The position numbers were made by a program, and so were the translations under genes. Shown in pieces: positions 46,656 to 58,680 of a DNA stretch of 64,000 nucleotides. The stretch is from Pirellulales bacterium. Lineage in GTDB: Bacteria; Planctomycetota; Planctomycetia; Pirellulales; Thermoguttaceae. Position 1 is the first letter of the stretch. Each line of letters begins with the position of its first letter. Location: the NCBI GenBank assembly GCA_013360685.1, contig JABWBD010000004.1:1-64000 (forward strand), in the 5' to 3' direction. The notes below the pieces were generated by a model. That model was not told the DNA's origin, ran no database searches, and saw only the letters and a program-made list of their open reading frames with translations.

Positions 46656-48619
46656 CGGTTTCGCTCCCGTTGGAGATCGCGTGTGATTCGGAAGATCCGT
46701 TCCTGGCGGTCAGCCAGGCGTATCAAGGCTTCCACAAGCTCCTTGCCGGTCGCCTGCTCGCCTTCAACGAGCTTGGAATAGCGGTCCGTGCGGTTGTTCA
46801 CCCGCATCTGGAGGGCGCGGATCATCTTCAGTTCTGCCAGTAGCTCGACCAGTGGCGGGTCCTGGGGTTCGCCCTCCGGCGGCGGGCCTTGCTGCTGTTT
46901 CTGCTGAAGCTCCTCCTGGGCTTTCTTGAGGGCCTCGATCATTTCTTCCAGTGCGGCGATGATATCTTCCTCGATCCCCTGAGTCATGCGGTCCACGCGC
47001 GACTGCGCGAGGCGCTGGACGACCTGCTCCATGTCCTCGCGGATCTGCTCGACCGCCTCGGGGAAGGCGACCGCGGTACCGTCTTCCCGCATGAGTGTCA
47101 GGGCCTTATCGGCCTCCATCACGATGTCCGCTTCTTTTCCGCTCAGGCGTCCCGCCTCGATATCGTGACTGTGGGCGCGGTCGGATGACGGCACCTTGTC
47201 GAGACGCAGGGTTCCGTCGTAAACCTCGCGTTGCATCTGGAGCATCTTGCGAAAGCGGGTCTCCAGAAGCGCCAGCATGCGGCCGACTTCCTCTTCCCGG
47301 AGCTGGCGGAGGATTTCTTCCAGATCGGCCTTGGCCTGCTCCAATTCCCGGATCGCCTCTTCCTGCTTGTCGACCGCGCCTTCGCGCTCGGCTTTTTCGA
47401 GCTTCTCCTCGGCCTCGCGCATTCGCTGGCGGGCAGCGTCCAGACGCTTCCTTGCCGGGTTCTCTTGTTCGCCCGAAGACTCCGATTGCTCTTCGCTCTG
47501 GCTCTGGCCCTGCTCTTGTGATTGCGATTGCCCCTTGGGTTCGCTCTTCTCTCCGCCGGGATGCGCCCCCCGGTTCTCCGACGACTCCTTCTTCCCGCCC
47601 TGCGTGTCCGCCGGGGTCTTGGCTTGCGACTCGGCCGCGGGTTTGCCTTTGTCCTCGGAGCCGGATTTGTCCTTGCCGGCCTTGTCCTCGGGTTTATGGT
47701 CCGACCGGGAGCCGGGCTCGCTGCCTTCCTTTTCCTTGCCTTCCGCTTCCTGCGGCTTGCTCTGGGCTTTGCCGTCCTTCCCTTCGGCGCCGCCGTCCTT
47801 CTTTTCGGCGGGCTGGGCCGGCTTCGGCCCGGGCTGCTTCTGGTCTTCGGGTCGGGACTGCTCGTCTCGGGAATCGGCGCCGCCTTCCTCGTTCTGCTTG
47901 ATGTCGTCGGCCAGCCCACCGGTCTTTTGGGCTAGTTTCTCCTGCTCGCCGGCGAGTTTCTTGGTTTCGGCCCCGCCGGCAGTCCGGCCCTGAATCCCTT
48001 TCTGCTGCTTGATGATCTCGTTGAGCCGCTTGAGATACTCGCGGATCCTTGCCTTCTCGGATTCAATGCGGCGTCCGCGGTCCTCGCTGAGGAGAAGTTC
48101 CAGGAGCGATTTAAGATCCTGGTTCACGACGCCCTGGTTTTCGATCGCCTGGAAAAGCTGGTCCTTGTCGAGCAGCGAGACGAGTGTCTCAAATTGGACA
48201 TTGATCAACCGCTCTTTGCTCTGGGCGACGGCCTTGCGGAGGAGCGCGGCCCGGCGAGGGTCCGTTCCCGCGGACAGTTCCGCCATCCGCAGCAAGACCT
48301 CTTCAAGATGCTTGAACTTGTCGGAGATCTCCTGCTGTTGGACGACCAGTTCCGTGTTGGGCCCGGCCTTGGCATCGGGGGCCGGCTCCGCGCTCTCCTC
48401 GTCCGAGGGTACGAGGTCCTCGGCGGGGAATTGGGCCGGTAGCGGGCCGGACTGGAAAAACATCGCCAAGCCGACGAGGGAGGTTAGAAAGGCTGTGCGG
48501 AGGCGATGGAGAACGGAGGGATTTCGCGCAGGATGGCCCTTCTGGGCCATGATGACGGCCTGGGAAGGCCGTGCTACAGGCATTCGTGTCTCCGCGCATG
48601 GGCGGATGCGGGCGGACAT
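46652..48619 (-). CDS. Secreted coiled-coil protein with highly charged KE/ED-rich repeats
   Basis: Signal-like 'RLRTAFLTSLVGLAMFFQSGPLPAQ'; long low-complexity 'EGKDGKAQSKPQEAEGKEKEGSEPGSRSDHKPEDKAGKDKSGSEDKGK'; heptad-like 'RKRLDAARQRMREAEEKLEKAEREGAVDKQEEAIRELEQAKADLEEILRQLREEE'. Confidence 0.75.
   Translation of the reverse strand: MSARIRPCAETRMPVARPSQAVIMAQKGHPARNPSVLHRLRTAFLTSLVGLAMFFQSGPLPAQFPAEDLVPSDEESAEPAPDAKAGPNTELVVQQQEISDKFKHLEEVLLRMAELSAGTDPRRAALLRKAVAQSKERLINVQFETLVSLLDKDQLFQAIENQGVVNQDLKSLLELLLSEDRGRRIESEKARIREYLKRLNEIIKQQKGIQGRTAGGAETKKLAGEQEKLAQKTGGLADDIKQNEEGGADSRDEQSRPEDQKQPGPKPAQPAEKKDGGAEGKDGKAQSKPQEAEGKEKEGSEPGSRSDHKPEDKAGKDKSGSEDKGKPAAESQAKTPADTQGGKKESSENRGAHPGGEKSEPKGQSQSQEQGQSQSEEQSESSGEQENPARKRLDAARQRMREAEEKLEKAEREGAVDKQEEAIRELEQAKADLEEILRQLREEEVGRMLALLETRFRKMLQMQREVYDGTLRLDKVPSSDRAHSHDIEAGRLSGKEADIVMEADKALTLMREDGTAVAFPEAVEQIREDMEQVVQRLAQSRVDRMTQGIEEDIIAALEEMIEALKKAQEELQQKQQQGPPPEGEPQDPPLVELLAELKMIRALQMRVNNRTDRYSKLVEGEQATGKELVEALIRLADRQERIFRITRDLQRERNR
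48533..48572. repeat. Two adjacent palindromes ATGGCCC-TTCT-GGGCCAT and ACGGCCT-GGGA-AGGCCGT
   Basis: 48533-48550 and 48555-48572, 7-bp arms each. Confidence 0.85.
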
Positions 48620-48622
48620 GGC

Positions 48623-50875
48623 TTATTCCTCCAACAAGTCGCGAAGGCGGCTCTGGTGGCGCTGCTTCGTCTGGTCGTTGAGCTTCTCCTGAAGGTTGAC
48701 AATCTGCCGGAGCAGTTCCACCGCTTCGTTGAAATCCTCCAATTCGATCATTCTGCCGAGCACCTGGCGCATAGCCAGCAGGATGGCGTCGGATTGTTCG
48801 CGCGCGAGGTCTCGCTTCCGGGGGCCCTGCGCATCGTTGGAAAGGGCTCCGAGGAGTTCGTCCAGTCGCCGCTCCAACTCCGGAAACATCTCGCCGCCGA
48901 TTCGCTCCAGCGGGCCGACGATCCCCTGCTCCAGCCGTATCCGGAGCTCGGTGGTGTCGATGCGGTTGTTGACGAGTTCCTGGCGGATGTCGTCGAATGC
49001 CTCGGCAACTCCGAGGACTTCGTGGGCGTCCTTGCGGCTGTTCTGCAGCGCACGCTGCACGCGGAGCGTCCGCAAGGCGACAAGCCGCTCGGGCGTGGGC
49101 GGCCCGGACTCGGGCGCGTCGCCGGGTTCGGCCGAAGGGGGCTTTTCACCAACTTTCTCCGGTTCTTTCTTGCCATCGGAGGCAAAGTCCACGCGCAACA
49201 GCGAATCGCGAGTTTCCACGACCTCTTCAATGATGCTTTCAAACCGCTGTCGCAGGACCAGTTCCCTCGCCTCGAGCATCGCGCGCAATTGTTCAGGAGT
49301 GACGACTTCGAGCAACCATCGCTCGCTCGTGCCGACGTTGGGGGCGTCGCCCAGGTTGTAGCGGTCCGACGCCTTGGCGGCGAGGAGGAATTTCTGGCCG
49401 GGCTTCAACTTCAGGTCGCGGACCTCCAAGGCACTTTGGAGTTTCAATTCCGTGGGGTTCCCCTCCTGAGTCGGGATCGGCTGGTCATGGGCATCCTGAT
49501 CGTCGATGCCGTACTCGAACCAGGTTCTCGCCAGGCCGTAGTCGTCGGTGATGCGGCCGACCGCGGGCAACTGCGCCTGGGGAGTGATCGCGGGCCCGAT
49601 GCCCTGGAGCCGCACGGCCAGCATGGGTGGTTCGTCCGGCAGGGCCGCCAGGACCAGCCGGACGGGCTCGCGGGACTTGATCCCGTCGCTGTCCAGCAAG
49701 GTGAACAACAGGGACTTGTCTCCGGTCAGCGGCCCGGCGCGGTACTCAACGGCGCGGGAATTGCCGCGCCCCGCGATCTGGAGCACTTCGGGCTCGGACG
49801 CGTCGTCCAGCGCCGATCGGACCTCGACCTGGACCAGATCCTTGTTGCTGCGCGCACGGATGGTAATGTCCGTGCCCTGGGGGATCCGCATTGCCCCGCT
49901 CACCGGCACTGTGCGCGCGGGGCGTTGCATGTACTCCGGATAGCGGCAATCGAGGAACATCTCGACGAGCGTCGGGTTGTCGACCACCTCGATCCGCAAG
50001 TCACGGACCGCGGCGTCCCCGCCGAACACGTCGAATTCCATGGGGGCAAGAACGCCGCGGAAGGTATGTGTGTACGCCTGGAAGCGGTCCCGGCTGCGAT
50101 CGGCCGTCCCTTCGCGAACCATCGTTGCACGGCCGCGCGAGCCGCCTTCCGCCCGGTAGCGGATTTCGACCGTTTTCGGCACCAGCGGCATGCGCAGATC
50201 GGCGCGAGCGACCACGTCGAAGTCGGCGCCGCGAGCGACCTTGACCAGGCCCTTGTCGAAGCCTTCGACGGCCAATCGCGTCCGCCGCGGCCAGAGATCG
50301 TTGGAGAAGCCGAGATTGCGGCGTGTCCAGATCTCGATCGCACCGGGCAAACCGATCGCCAAGACTGCGACCGAAAGCGCCAAGAACGCGGCTCCCGCCA
50401 TCGCCTGGCGGAGCGGTCTCGGGTTGAACACCTCGCCCAGCCGGACTTCCCGGATCGGCGCTGCGGCCAGCCGGCAGGTATGCTCCAGCATGAGCGGGTT
50501 GCACTCGCTCGGGCCCGGCCGATGCTCGGAGAGTTCGACGGCCGTCAGCAGGCTCTCGTGGAATTGCGGGAACCGCCGCTCCAAAAGCATCGCCATGTTG
50601 CGGTCGCTCAGCCGGACGAAGGCTCGCCGCACGACCAACTTGAAGAGCACTCCGGCAAAGACCAACAGCGCGGCCGCCAGGACTATGCCTCGGACCGCGG
50701 GCGGCGGTTCGAAGAACCAGTCGATTGCCAGGCTGATCCAGAAAGCGAGGCCCAGCCATGCGACCGCCGCAGCGAGTCCTTCCGCCCAGACATAGCGGCG
50801 GATCCGCCGACGCAGCGAGGCCAGGGCGGAGCGAATGGCAGGTTCGAGTTGAGGTTTGGAAGGATTTCCGGTCAT
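48623..50875 (-). CDS. DUF4175-like membrane protein
   Basis: N-terminal TM pair 'GLAAAVAWLGLAFWISLAIDWFFEPPPAVRGIVLAAALLVFAGVLFKLVVRR', long extracytoplasmic region, helical C-terminus; in MoxR/VWA cluster. Confidence 0.75.
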   Translation of the reverse strand: MTGNPSKPQLEPAIRSALASLRRRIRRYVWAEGLAAAVAWLGLAFWISLAIDWFFEPPPAVRGIVLAAALLVFAGVLFKLVVRRAFVRLSDRNMAMLLERRFPQFHESLLTAVELSEHRPGPSECNPLMLEHTCRLAAAPIREVRLGEVFNPRPLRQAMAGAAFLALSVAVLAIGLPGAIEIWTRRNLGFSNDLWPRRTRLAVEGFDKGLVKVARGADFDVVARADLRMPLVPKTVEIRYRAEGGSRGRATMVREGTADRSRDRFQAYTHTFRGVLAPMEFDVFGGDAAVRDLRIEVVDNPTLVEMFLDCRYPEYMQRPARTVPVSGAMRIPQGTDITIRARSNKDLVQVEVRSALDDASEPEVLQIAGRGNSRAVEYRAGPLTGDKSLLFTLLDSDGIKSREPVRLVLAALPDEPPMLAVRLQGIGPAITPQAQLPAVGRITDDYGLARTWFEYGIDDQDAHDQPIPTQEGNPTELKLQSALEVRDLKLKPGQKFLLAAKASDRYNLGDAPNVGTSERWLLEVVTPEQLRAMLEARELVLRQRFESIIEEVVETRDSLLRVDFASDGKKEPEKVGEKPPSAEPGDAPESGPPTPERLVALRTLRVQRALQNSRKDAHEVLGVAEAFDDIRQELVNNRIDTTELRIRLEQGIVGPLERIGGEMFPELERRLDELLGALSNDAQGPRKRDLAREQSDAILLAMRQVLGRMIELEDFNEAVELLRQIVNLQEKLNDQTKQRHQSRLRDLLEE

Positions 50876-50901
50876 CCGTCTAGTGTTTATCCCGTGATCC
50901 G

Positions 50902-53397
50902 TTAGGCCAGCTTCGCCAATCGGCGGATCAGCCATTCCGAAAACAAGAGGCCGCAAAACCCGAACATCACCCACTGCCGCCAAATCGCCTCCCAGCGGCG
51001 GTCGGGCGCCGCCGTGCGAATGATCGTCCTGGTGCGGTCCGGGAGCATTGCGACGAGATGCTGTGGCGACGCGGTGGACAACGCCTGTTCCAACCCCTGG
51101 TAATACTTCCCTTGAGAACCTTCCGCAATGCGCATGAGGAGCTTGTCGTTCAGTCGCGGGTTTTCCCGCTCCAAGTCCGGAAGCGCGACCTGGATGCGCC
51201 GGAGCAGGCGTTCATCGCTCTCGGGGACCGAGAGTTCCAATCGGTAGGCCCCTTCCTGAAGCACGGTGAGTTGTCCGACGAACATTCCGGCGCGGCTGGG
51301 ATCCGGAGTGAGCGTGAGGGGCTGGACAGTGCTGTCGGGCTGGAAGACTTCGAGAGGGACCTCGGCGGCGCTGAGGGGATCGAGTTGGGCGTTGGTCAAC
51401 TGGGCGCGGACCTGAACCGTGCTCCCCAGCAGATAGCGATCTCGGTCGAGCATGAGCACTCCCCTGCTCGATTGCCGCAACAAGCGGCCCTGGCTGACGT
51501 GCCGGACCAGCTTGGCATAGAACTTCTCGAAGTACGCCGGATCGACTTGGCGAAGCCGCCACATCTCGCCGCTGCCGAGATAGAAAGACCTGCCGGACCC
51601 GTAGAACTGGCCCGCCATGAAGACCGGCTGGTCGCCGCCTTGGGCCGTCCGCGGATCCGAAAAGGTGGCGTAGACCGTGGCCCCGGCCCGTGGCCCCTCG
51701 ACCGGATAGAAGCCATAGACTCCGGGGAATCCTGCCCACGCCCGCTGGTTGGCGGTCGAGGTATCCTCGAGCCAAAGGAATTCACTTTCCATGCCTTCGC
51801 GACCGAACTCCAGCGGCCAGGGCTCCTTGCTGGTGTACGTGCCGCTTTCCAGCACCGAGAAGCGGCGCTGGAAGTGGACCGGATAGAGTGTTCGCACTTT
51901 GGCCAGTGCGGGGCCCTGGTCCTGCACCCATCCGTTGATCGCGTCGCCGGCATAGACGGGGCCGGCGATGGCGATCAGACCACCGCCCTGCTCCGCGATC
52001 CACTGTTCCAGCAAGTCGACTTGTGCCGAAGTAAGCTCTTTCCAGTTGGGATCGAAGGCGATGACGCAGTCGTACGCGAACATCGCTTCGCGAGTGGATG
52101 GGAACTCTTCCAGGATCGTGTCGGCCTCCTGGGACATGCCGGGCTGGCCGGTTTCGAGCAGGACGTCGACGGTTACCGACTTGTCGCGGAAGAGCATGGT
52201 CCGAAGAAAGCCGTACTCGCGCGTGGGACCGCCGGCGAAGAGGAGTACACGGGTCTTGCGATTGACGATTTCGATCTCGGATTCCCGGAAATCATCCTTG
52301 GGATTGTGGTCAGACCGCGGGGCAAGCACGCGGAGACAGAGCGTCTGGCGACCGGGCTCCGAGGCGTTCAGTTGAAACTTGACCGGCACAACTTCGCCAT
52401 CGCTTCCCAGCACCACCTGCTCGGCAGCGACCAGTTTGCCGGCGCCCGGCTGGCCGGACGCGTCGCGGCCGGACGGGCGGAGGAGCAGTTGGACGGTAAC
52501 GGACTTTCCGGCCATCTCCTGCGCCTGGATCAGCCCGGTGACGGTGTAGGGATCGCCGGGCTGGGTCCGCTCAGGGCATTCCAGTTCGTAGACGCGGACG
52601 TTGCCCGGCTGGCGCTTCGATCCGATCCCGACGGTGAAGACGGGAATCTTTGCTTCCCTGGCTAGTTCCACGGCGGAATCGGGAGAGCTGCCCGCGTTTT
52701 GCCCTCCGTCGCTGAAGACGACGATTCCGGCGACGGGGGCATTCCGCTCTTCATAGAGCAGTTCCCGGAGCGATTGTCCCAGGCGGGTCTCGGTTCCGGT
52801 CGGCGCCAGCAGCCTCTCCCAGTCGGGCTTATCCTGCGGCTGTTCTTTTCCGCTCGCGCGCCGCTCTCCGCGCGCGTTGGCGATGGCCGACGCCACGGGC
52901 CTTTCTGGGTGTTCTTGCGGCAGCTTTCCCAGCGACGCGACGCGGCCGGTTTCCTCGTCGAACCGCATGACGACCACGTCGTGCACCTTGCGGAGTTGAT
53001 CCAGCAGATCGCTCCGCCGGAGCGCACCGGCGACCTGCTGAGATCGGCTTGCCGATCTGGAGTCCCCCGACTCTTCGAGATCGTTGAGTCCCATGCTCAG
53101 GCTGGTATCCACCAGCAGGATTGCTCGGGAATTCAGGACCTCCTCGCGCTGGGTCCGCCATTGCGGCTGAAGATAGAGGACGAAAAGAACCAGCAGGACC
53201 GCCACACGCAGTCCCGTGAGGACCCATCGCAGCCAGGGACTCAGTTCGGCGGCGTCGCGGCGGTACATCGAACGGACGAAGAGCGCCAGCAGGACCGCGA
53301 CTGCGACCGGGAGGATCCAATCGGCATTGGACTGGATGCGGCCCCATTCAAAGGTCGTCCGGATCGCGGCCTGGGCGAGCAGAGGGAGCATGCTCAT
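50902..53397 (-). CDS. VWA-domain / glutamine-amidotransferase-like membrane protein
   Basis: 'ILLVDTSLSMGLNDLEESG' (MIDAS-like DxSxS), 'VAGIVVFSDGGQNAGSSPDSAVELAREAKIPVFTVGIGS', 'GGGLIAIAGPVYAGD'. Confidence 0.9.
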   Translation of the reverse strand: MSMLPLLAQAAIRTTFEWGRIQSNADWILPVAVAVLLALFVRSMYRRDAAELSPWLRWVLTGLRVAVLLVLFVLYLQPQWRTQREEVLNSRAILLVDTSLSMGLNDLEESGDSRSASRSQQVAGALRRSDLLDQLRKVHDVVVMRFDEETGRVASLGKLPQEHPERPVASAIANARGERRASGKEQPQDKPDWERLLAPTGTETRLGQSLRELLYEERNAPVAGIVVFSDGGQNAGSSPDSAVELAREAKIPVFTVGIGSKRQPGNVRVYELECPERTQPGDPYTVTGLIQAQEMAGKSVTVQLLLRPSGRDASGQPGAGKLVAAEQVVLGSDGEVVPVKFQLNASEPGRQTLCLRVLAPRSDHNPKDDFRESEIEIVNRKTRVLLFAGGPTREYGFLRTMLFRDKSVTVDVLLETGQPGMSQEADTILEEFPSTREAMFAYDCVIAFDPNWKELTSAQVDLLEQWIAEQGGGLIAIAGPVYAGDAINGWVQDQGPALAKVRTLYPVHFQRRFSVLESGTYTSKEPWPLEFGREGMESEFLWLEDTSTANQRAWAGFPGVYGFYPVEGPRAGATVYATFSDPRTAQGGDQPVFMAGQFYGSGRSFYLGSGEMWRLRQVDPAYFEKFYAKLVRHVSQGRLLRQSSRGVLMLDRDRYLLGSTVQVRAQLTNAQLDPLSAAEVPLEVFQPDSTVQPLTLTPDPSRAGMFVGQLTVLQEGAYRLELSVPESDERLLRRIQVALPDLERENPRLNDKLLMRIAEGSQGKYYQGLEQALSTASPQHLVAMLPDRTRTIIRTAAPDRRWEAIWRQWVMFGFCGLLFSEWLIRRLAKLA

Positions 53398-55619
53398 GGC
53401 GCGGCTCCCCTTGCGAGGCGGTGACGAGCCGGCGGATGATAGCTTGCGGACCAGGCCAGGATCTGTTCGCCGATCAAGAGCACGACCAAGAGGTAGAGAA
53501 GCGGCTCGGCAAGGTCGTAACCGGCCAGTTCTTCCAAGGCCGCATGGAATCCGGCAGCCTGCTCATACTCGTAGTCAATGCCGTCGAGCCGGGCTGCGAT
53601 TTCGGAACTTCCCAACGTCCGCAGATCCCCCTCCGCCGGGTCGACATTGAACGCGAAAAGGCGGTCCTCGGACGTGCCGTCTTTGCGAGTCAGCTCGGCG
53701 GTATAGATCCCGCTTCGGTCCGTGCCGCTGAGCGCGAGCGCCAGAGAGCCGTCCGGCGAGGCAACTGCGTCGGCGGAGACAGCCGGCAGCGCGGCGGGGT
53801 CGGGGCTGAGCCATCGCACCTGTTTTTCGTAGGCGGAGGCATCCAGCTTCAGTTCCAGCGGCGAGCCGACGAGGCGGGAATCGTCCTGGCCGGCCTGGCC
53901 TGCCAGGAAAGACTGGAGTTCGAGCATCGCCACGACGAAGCTGGGATTGTTGCGGGCCCAGTTGTTCCAGGTCGGCGCGGCAGTGGTCAAGAACGCCACG
54001 ACGCGGCCCCGGGCGAACTTCCGCTCGACGACCAGCGGCGCTCCGTTTCGCAAGCGCCCGATCACCTGGACCGATGACTGGCGACCGGCCTGCCAATCCT
54101 TGGGCACGGAGAAATAGCGGTCGATGTTTACCATCGAGAGAAAACTGTTTCGTTCGCCGGTAAACACCTGGAAAACCGGATGGCGGCCGACCTCCAGGTC
54201 CGGAGCCTTTTGGAGCCGATCGACCTTCAGTTGGGCCGGAGACTCCACCGGCAACGGAAATAGCCCCTTGCCCTCGCGCCAAAGTTGATCGTTGATGAAC
54301 TGGGGCGAGGACCGTTCGCCGAGAAAGAACGCCACGCCGCCGCCGTCGCTTGCATAGCGCTGAAGGGCCTCCACCCCGGATGGGTCGAGGCGTTCGACGT
54401 TCATGACGTAGATTGCCCGGAACGACTCTAAGGGATTGAGGCTGAGATACCGGGGGTTCTCGATGCGGGGCCGGATCCCGGTGGCCACGGGACCGCCCGG
54501 ATCGAGCGCCGCCCTCACGTAGCCCGCGTCGGTCGCGGCCGGGTCGCCGTCGACCAGCAGCACGGGAACCCCCAGCGGGAAATCGAGGGCAGCAAAGCGG
54601 AAGTTGTCGGCCTCGACCGAGTCGCTTTCCAGACGCGCCGCGATGCGGTGCCGGCCTGCCGTGGTGAACTGGATGGGAAACCGCTCCGTGACGGCCTTGC
54701 CCGGCGGAATCTGGGCGACGTTGACGGCGGGCCGGACCAGCCCATCCGTCTCGAGAAACACGGGCACGTCGCGCACGGCCGTCGTGCCGAAGTTCTGGAC
54801 TGTGACCTCCATGAACAAGGGGACGCTCGCGGCACGCGTGCCGGGCCCCGCCTTGAGCGAGACGATCGCCAGGTTGGCGCGGGCGGCATCCACGCAATTG
54901 ATCAGGTGCAGCCGTGCGCCGCCGGTTTCGAGCTTCGCCAACTGGTTCTTCACCTCGGTGGCATCGTCCCATTGGCGGGCACGGAAATCGGTCACGAGAT
55001 AGACGACCCGGTTCTCGTCGTCCGAGTCGCCCAGCAACTGCACGACGGCTTCCATGGCCGGAATCGGCCCCGCCGCCGTCTGAGAGACTTCCAGCGAATC
55101 GAGGACCTGGCGGAGCCTGGGAAGAAAGTCGTTATCCACGGGCTCCTCGAGGAAATCCGGCTGTGCGCCGACCGAGGGGCGCCCCACCTGCGAGAACCGC
55201 AGCAGGGTAAAGGTCTGCGGCTGGAGTTGGCGAGCGGCCTCTTCGCCGATTTTGAAGATGACCAATTTGCCTTCGTCCATGGCGCTGGAATCCGCGCGCC
55301 GGTCGGACATCGAGTAACTGTCGTCCAAGAGCACGATGTGGTGCGTCTTGCTGCCGCCGATCCATCGGCCCAACTGGTTTCGCAGCACGGGCTGGGCCAC
55401 CAAGAGCACGATGATCGCCACGGCCGTCATCCGCGCCATCAACAAGAGGAGTTGTTTGAGGAGGATCCACGTGCGGTTCTTCTTTTGGCTGACCAGGAGG
55501 AACTCCATGGCCGCCCACGGAACGCGGCGGTGGCGCATCATGTTGATCAGGTGGATCAACACGGGAATGCCGGCAAGCGCCAGTCCCCAGAGCAACGCGG
55601 GATAGACAAAGCTGGCCAT
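53394..55619 (-). CDS. BatA-domain membrane protein with VWA-like region
   Basis: BatA N-term 'MASFVYPALLWGLALAGIPVLIHLINMMRHRRVPWAAMEFLLVSQKKNR'; 'IVLLDDSYSMSDR'; overlaps upstream end of next gene by 4 bp. Confidence 0.93.
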   Translation of the reverse strand: MASFVYPALLWGLALAGIPVLIHLINMMRHRRVPWAAMEFLLVSQKKNRTWILLKQLLLLMARMTAVAIIVLLVAQPVLRNQLGRWIGGSKTHHIVLLDDSYSMSDRRADSSAMDEGKLVIFKIGEEAARQLQPQTFTLLRFSQVGRPSVGAQPDFLEEPVDNDFLPRLRQVLDSLEVSQTAAGPIPAMEAVVQLLGDSDDENRVVYLVTDFRARQWDDATEVKNQLAKLETGGARLHLINCVDAARANLAIVSLKAGPGTRAASVPLFMEVTVQNFGTTAVRDVPVFLETDGLVRPAVNVAQIPPGKAVTERFPIQFTTAGRHRIAARLESDSVEADNFRFAALDFPLGVPVLLVDGDPAATDAGYVRAALDPGGPVATGIRPRIENPRYLSLNPLESFRAIYVMNVERLDPSGVEALQRYASDGGGVAFFLGERSSPQFINDQLWREGKGLFPLPVESPAQLKVDRLQKAPDLEVGRHPVFQVFTGERNSFLSMVNIDRYFSVPKDWQAGRQSSVQVIGRLRNGAPLVVERKFARGRVVAFLTTAAPTWNNWARNNPSFVVAMLELQSFLAGQAGQDDSRLVGSPLELKLDASAYEKQVRWLSPDPAALPAVSADAVASPDGSLALALSGTDRSGIYTAELTRKDGTSEDRLFAFNVDPAEGDLRTLGSSEIAARLDGIDYEYEQAAGFHAALEELAGYDLAEPLLYLLVVLLIGEQILAWSASYHPPARHRLARGAAP

Positions 55620-56490
55620 GGGTCAGGTCCGGGTCATCGCCGAGCGACGGCTCAAGTAGGCCGCCAGCGCGCCGTCGAGCGGCTGGCTGGTGCGGAACAG
55701 CACGTAGTCGAGGTTGTCGGCCGCGCAGCCCCGGCGGATTTCTTCCAGGTAGCGGGCCAGCGCCGCCAGGTAGCCCTCGCGGAGCGCACGCGGATTGCAG
55801 TTCAGATGGAGTGGGTCTTCCAGGCCCTCAAAACGCGTCGAGCCGTTAAAGGGGAAATCGATCTCATCATCGTCGAGGATGTGGAAGATCAACACGTCGT
55901 GGCCACGGCTCCGCAGCAACTTCAGCCCGCGGAACAGCGGTTCCCGCTCCGTCAGCAGGTCCGAGATCAGCACCATCACGCCGCGGCGCGGATAGGTCTT
56001 GGCCACCTCGTGGAGGATGGGGTAGAGGTCGGTCTTGTTGTTGGGAGCGCTGACGGAAAGCGCCTTGAGAATCGCGTCCAAATGGTTCCGCCGGGTCCGT
56101 TGGGGCACCGTCGCGCGGAGCCGGTCGTCGAAGGCGATACAGCCGACGGCGTCTTGCTGCTGGAGGAGCAGATACGCGAGACTGGCCGCAATCGTCGAGC
56201 CATACTCGAACTTGTTGAGCGGTCCCGAGCCATAGCGCATGCTGCCGGAAACATCGACCAGGAGCGTCGAGCGTAGATTCGTGTCTTCCTCGAACTGCTT
56301 GACGTAGAATCGGTCCTGCTTGGCCCAGACCTTCCAGTCGACAAACCTGAGATCGTCGCCCCAAGTATACTCGCGGTGCTGCAGGAACTCGATCGACTGG
56401 CCGAAGTACGGGCTGCGGTGCATGCCGGCCAGAAAACCTTCGACAACATGGCGGGCGCGGAGGTCGAGTCGCGAGATTCGTTGGATCGCT

Positions 56491-57549
<1,059 letters not shown>

Positions 57550-57581
57550 GAAGGTTTCCTTGGAGGGGGACGGTCCTGCTC

Positions 57582-58610
57582 TCAGCGCTGGTAGATCGGC
57601 AGCGCTGCATTGTCCAATTGTAGGATGGTGAGATTGATCGCGGTGGTATAAACCGAGCCGATGTATCCCTGGTTCCAGGATCCATCGGGGTTCACCTCTT
57701 GCAGAAGCCGCTCGACAATTTTGTCGCGGTATCCATCCCAGGTCTTACCCCCCTCGCGATAGCGTACCTGCGAGTAGTAATAATGGGCGTAGTGCCAGTG
57801 CCCAAAACCCTGATTGGAGATGTTGGAGAGGTTCTTCTCGCAGTATTCCATCAGTTTGGGGACGTACTGACTGTCGTACTCACCCGCGTTGAACAGGCAA
57901 GCGATTGCGGCGGCGGAGATGGCCGGCCTTCCCCCTCCACCGCGGGAGTTGTATTGGACTCCGCCCGCACCACCGTCCAGCGAGCAGTTGCGGATATAGG
58001 CGATTGCCTTGTCGATGATCTCCTTGGGCACTGGGATGCCGGCATTGCGGCAGCCGCGGAGCCCCTGGACCTGGGTGATGGTCGTGGACCCTTCGTCGAA
58101 TCCCTGGCCGTCTTTCGCGCTGACATATCCCCAGCCGCCCGCATCGGTCTGAGCCCGGCCGGTGAACACGACCGCGCGGGTCAGGACGTCGACGAGTTGT
58201 TCGCGCCGCTCGGCGTCTTCTTCTTCGCCCAGGATCTGGGAAAGAAAGAGCATCGAGAAGCCGTGGCCATAGGTGTAGCGGTCGTCCTGGGTGGGCTCGC
58301 CGATCAGCCCATTGGGGCAGCTTCTGGCGATCAGGTAATCCACTGCGCGGCGGATGTTCGACGCATATTTTCCCTGGGTGGTTGTGGAGCCTTCGCACAG
58401 CAGCGCTGTGCCAGCCATGGCGGTGATCGCCGTGGGATAACGGCCGTTGTTGGCGGTCCAGCGACCGAGGCGGGACTGGCGGGCTGCGAGCCAGTCGAGT
58501 CCCCGCGCGACGACCCGCTGGACCTCCGGATTGCGAGGTGCGGCATTCGCCGCCGCCGGCGCGCCAACAGAAGCTAGCGCGAGAAGGACCGCAACAAGCT
58601 TGGTGTGCAT
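57582..58610 (-). CDS. Prenyltransferase/squalene-oxidase-repeat protein, secreted
   Basis: '[23 protein letters not shown]' signal; '[41 protein letters not shown]', '[39 protein letters not shown]', '[26 protein letters not shown]'. Confidence 0.9.
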   Translation of the reverse strand: MHTKLVAVLLALASVGAPAAANAAPRNPEVQRVVARGLDWLAARQSRLGRWTANNGRYPTAITAMAGTALLCEGSTTTQGKYASNIRRAVDYLIARSCPNGLIGEPTQDDRYTYGHGFSMLFLSQILGEEEDAERREQLVDVLTRAVVFTGRAQTDAGGWGYVSAKDGQGFDEGSTTITQVQGLRGCRNAGIPVPKEIIDKAIAYIRNCSLDGGAGGVQYNSRGGGGRPAISAAAIACLFNAGEYDSQYVPKLMEYCEKNLSNISNQGFGHWHYAHYYYSQVRYREGGKTWDGYRDKIVERLLQEVNPDGSWNQGYIGSVYTTAINLTILQLDNAALPIYQR

Positions 58611-58680
58611 TCCGTATTGCTCCGGCTACCATGGAGAAAAACCGCTCGGAAAACGGCGGCCCCGGCGGCGCGGCGAAATG

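Noticed and set aside
48506-50905. 799-aa plus-strand ORF
   Set aside because: Antisense shadow of the DUF4175-like gene; composition-driven.
54648-56276. 542-aa plus-strand ORF
   Set aside because: Antisense to BatA and DUF58 genes, H/Q/E-biased shadow ORF.
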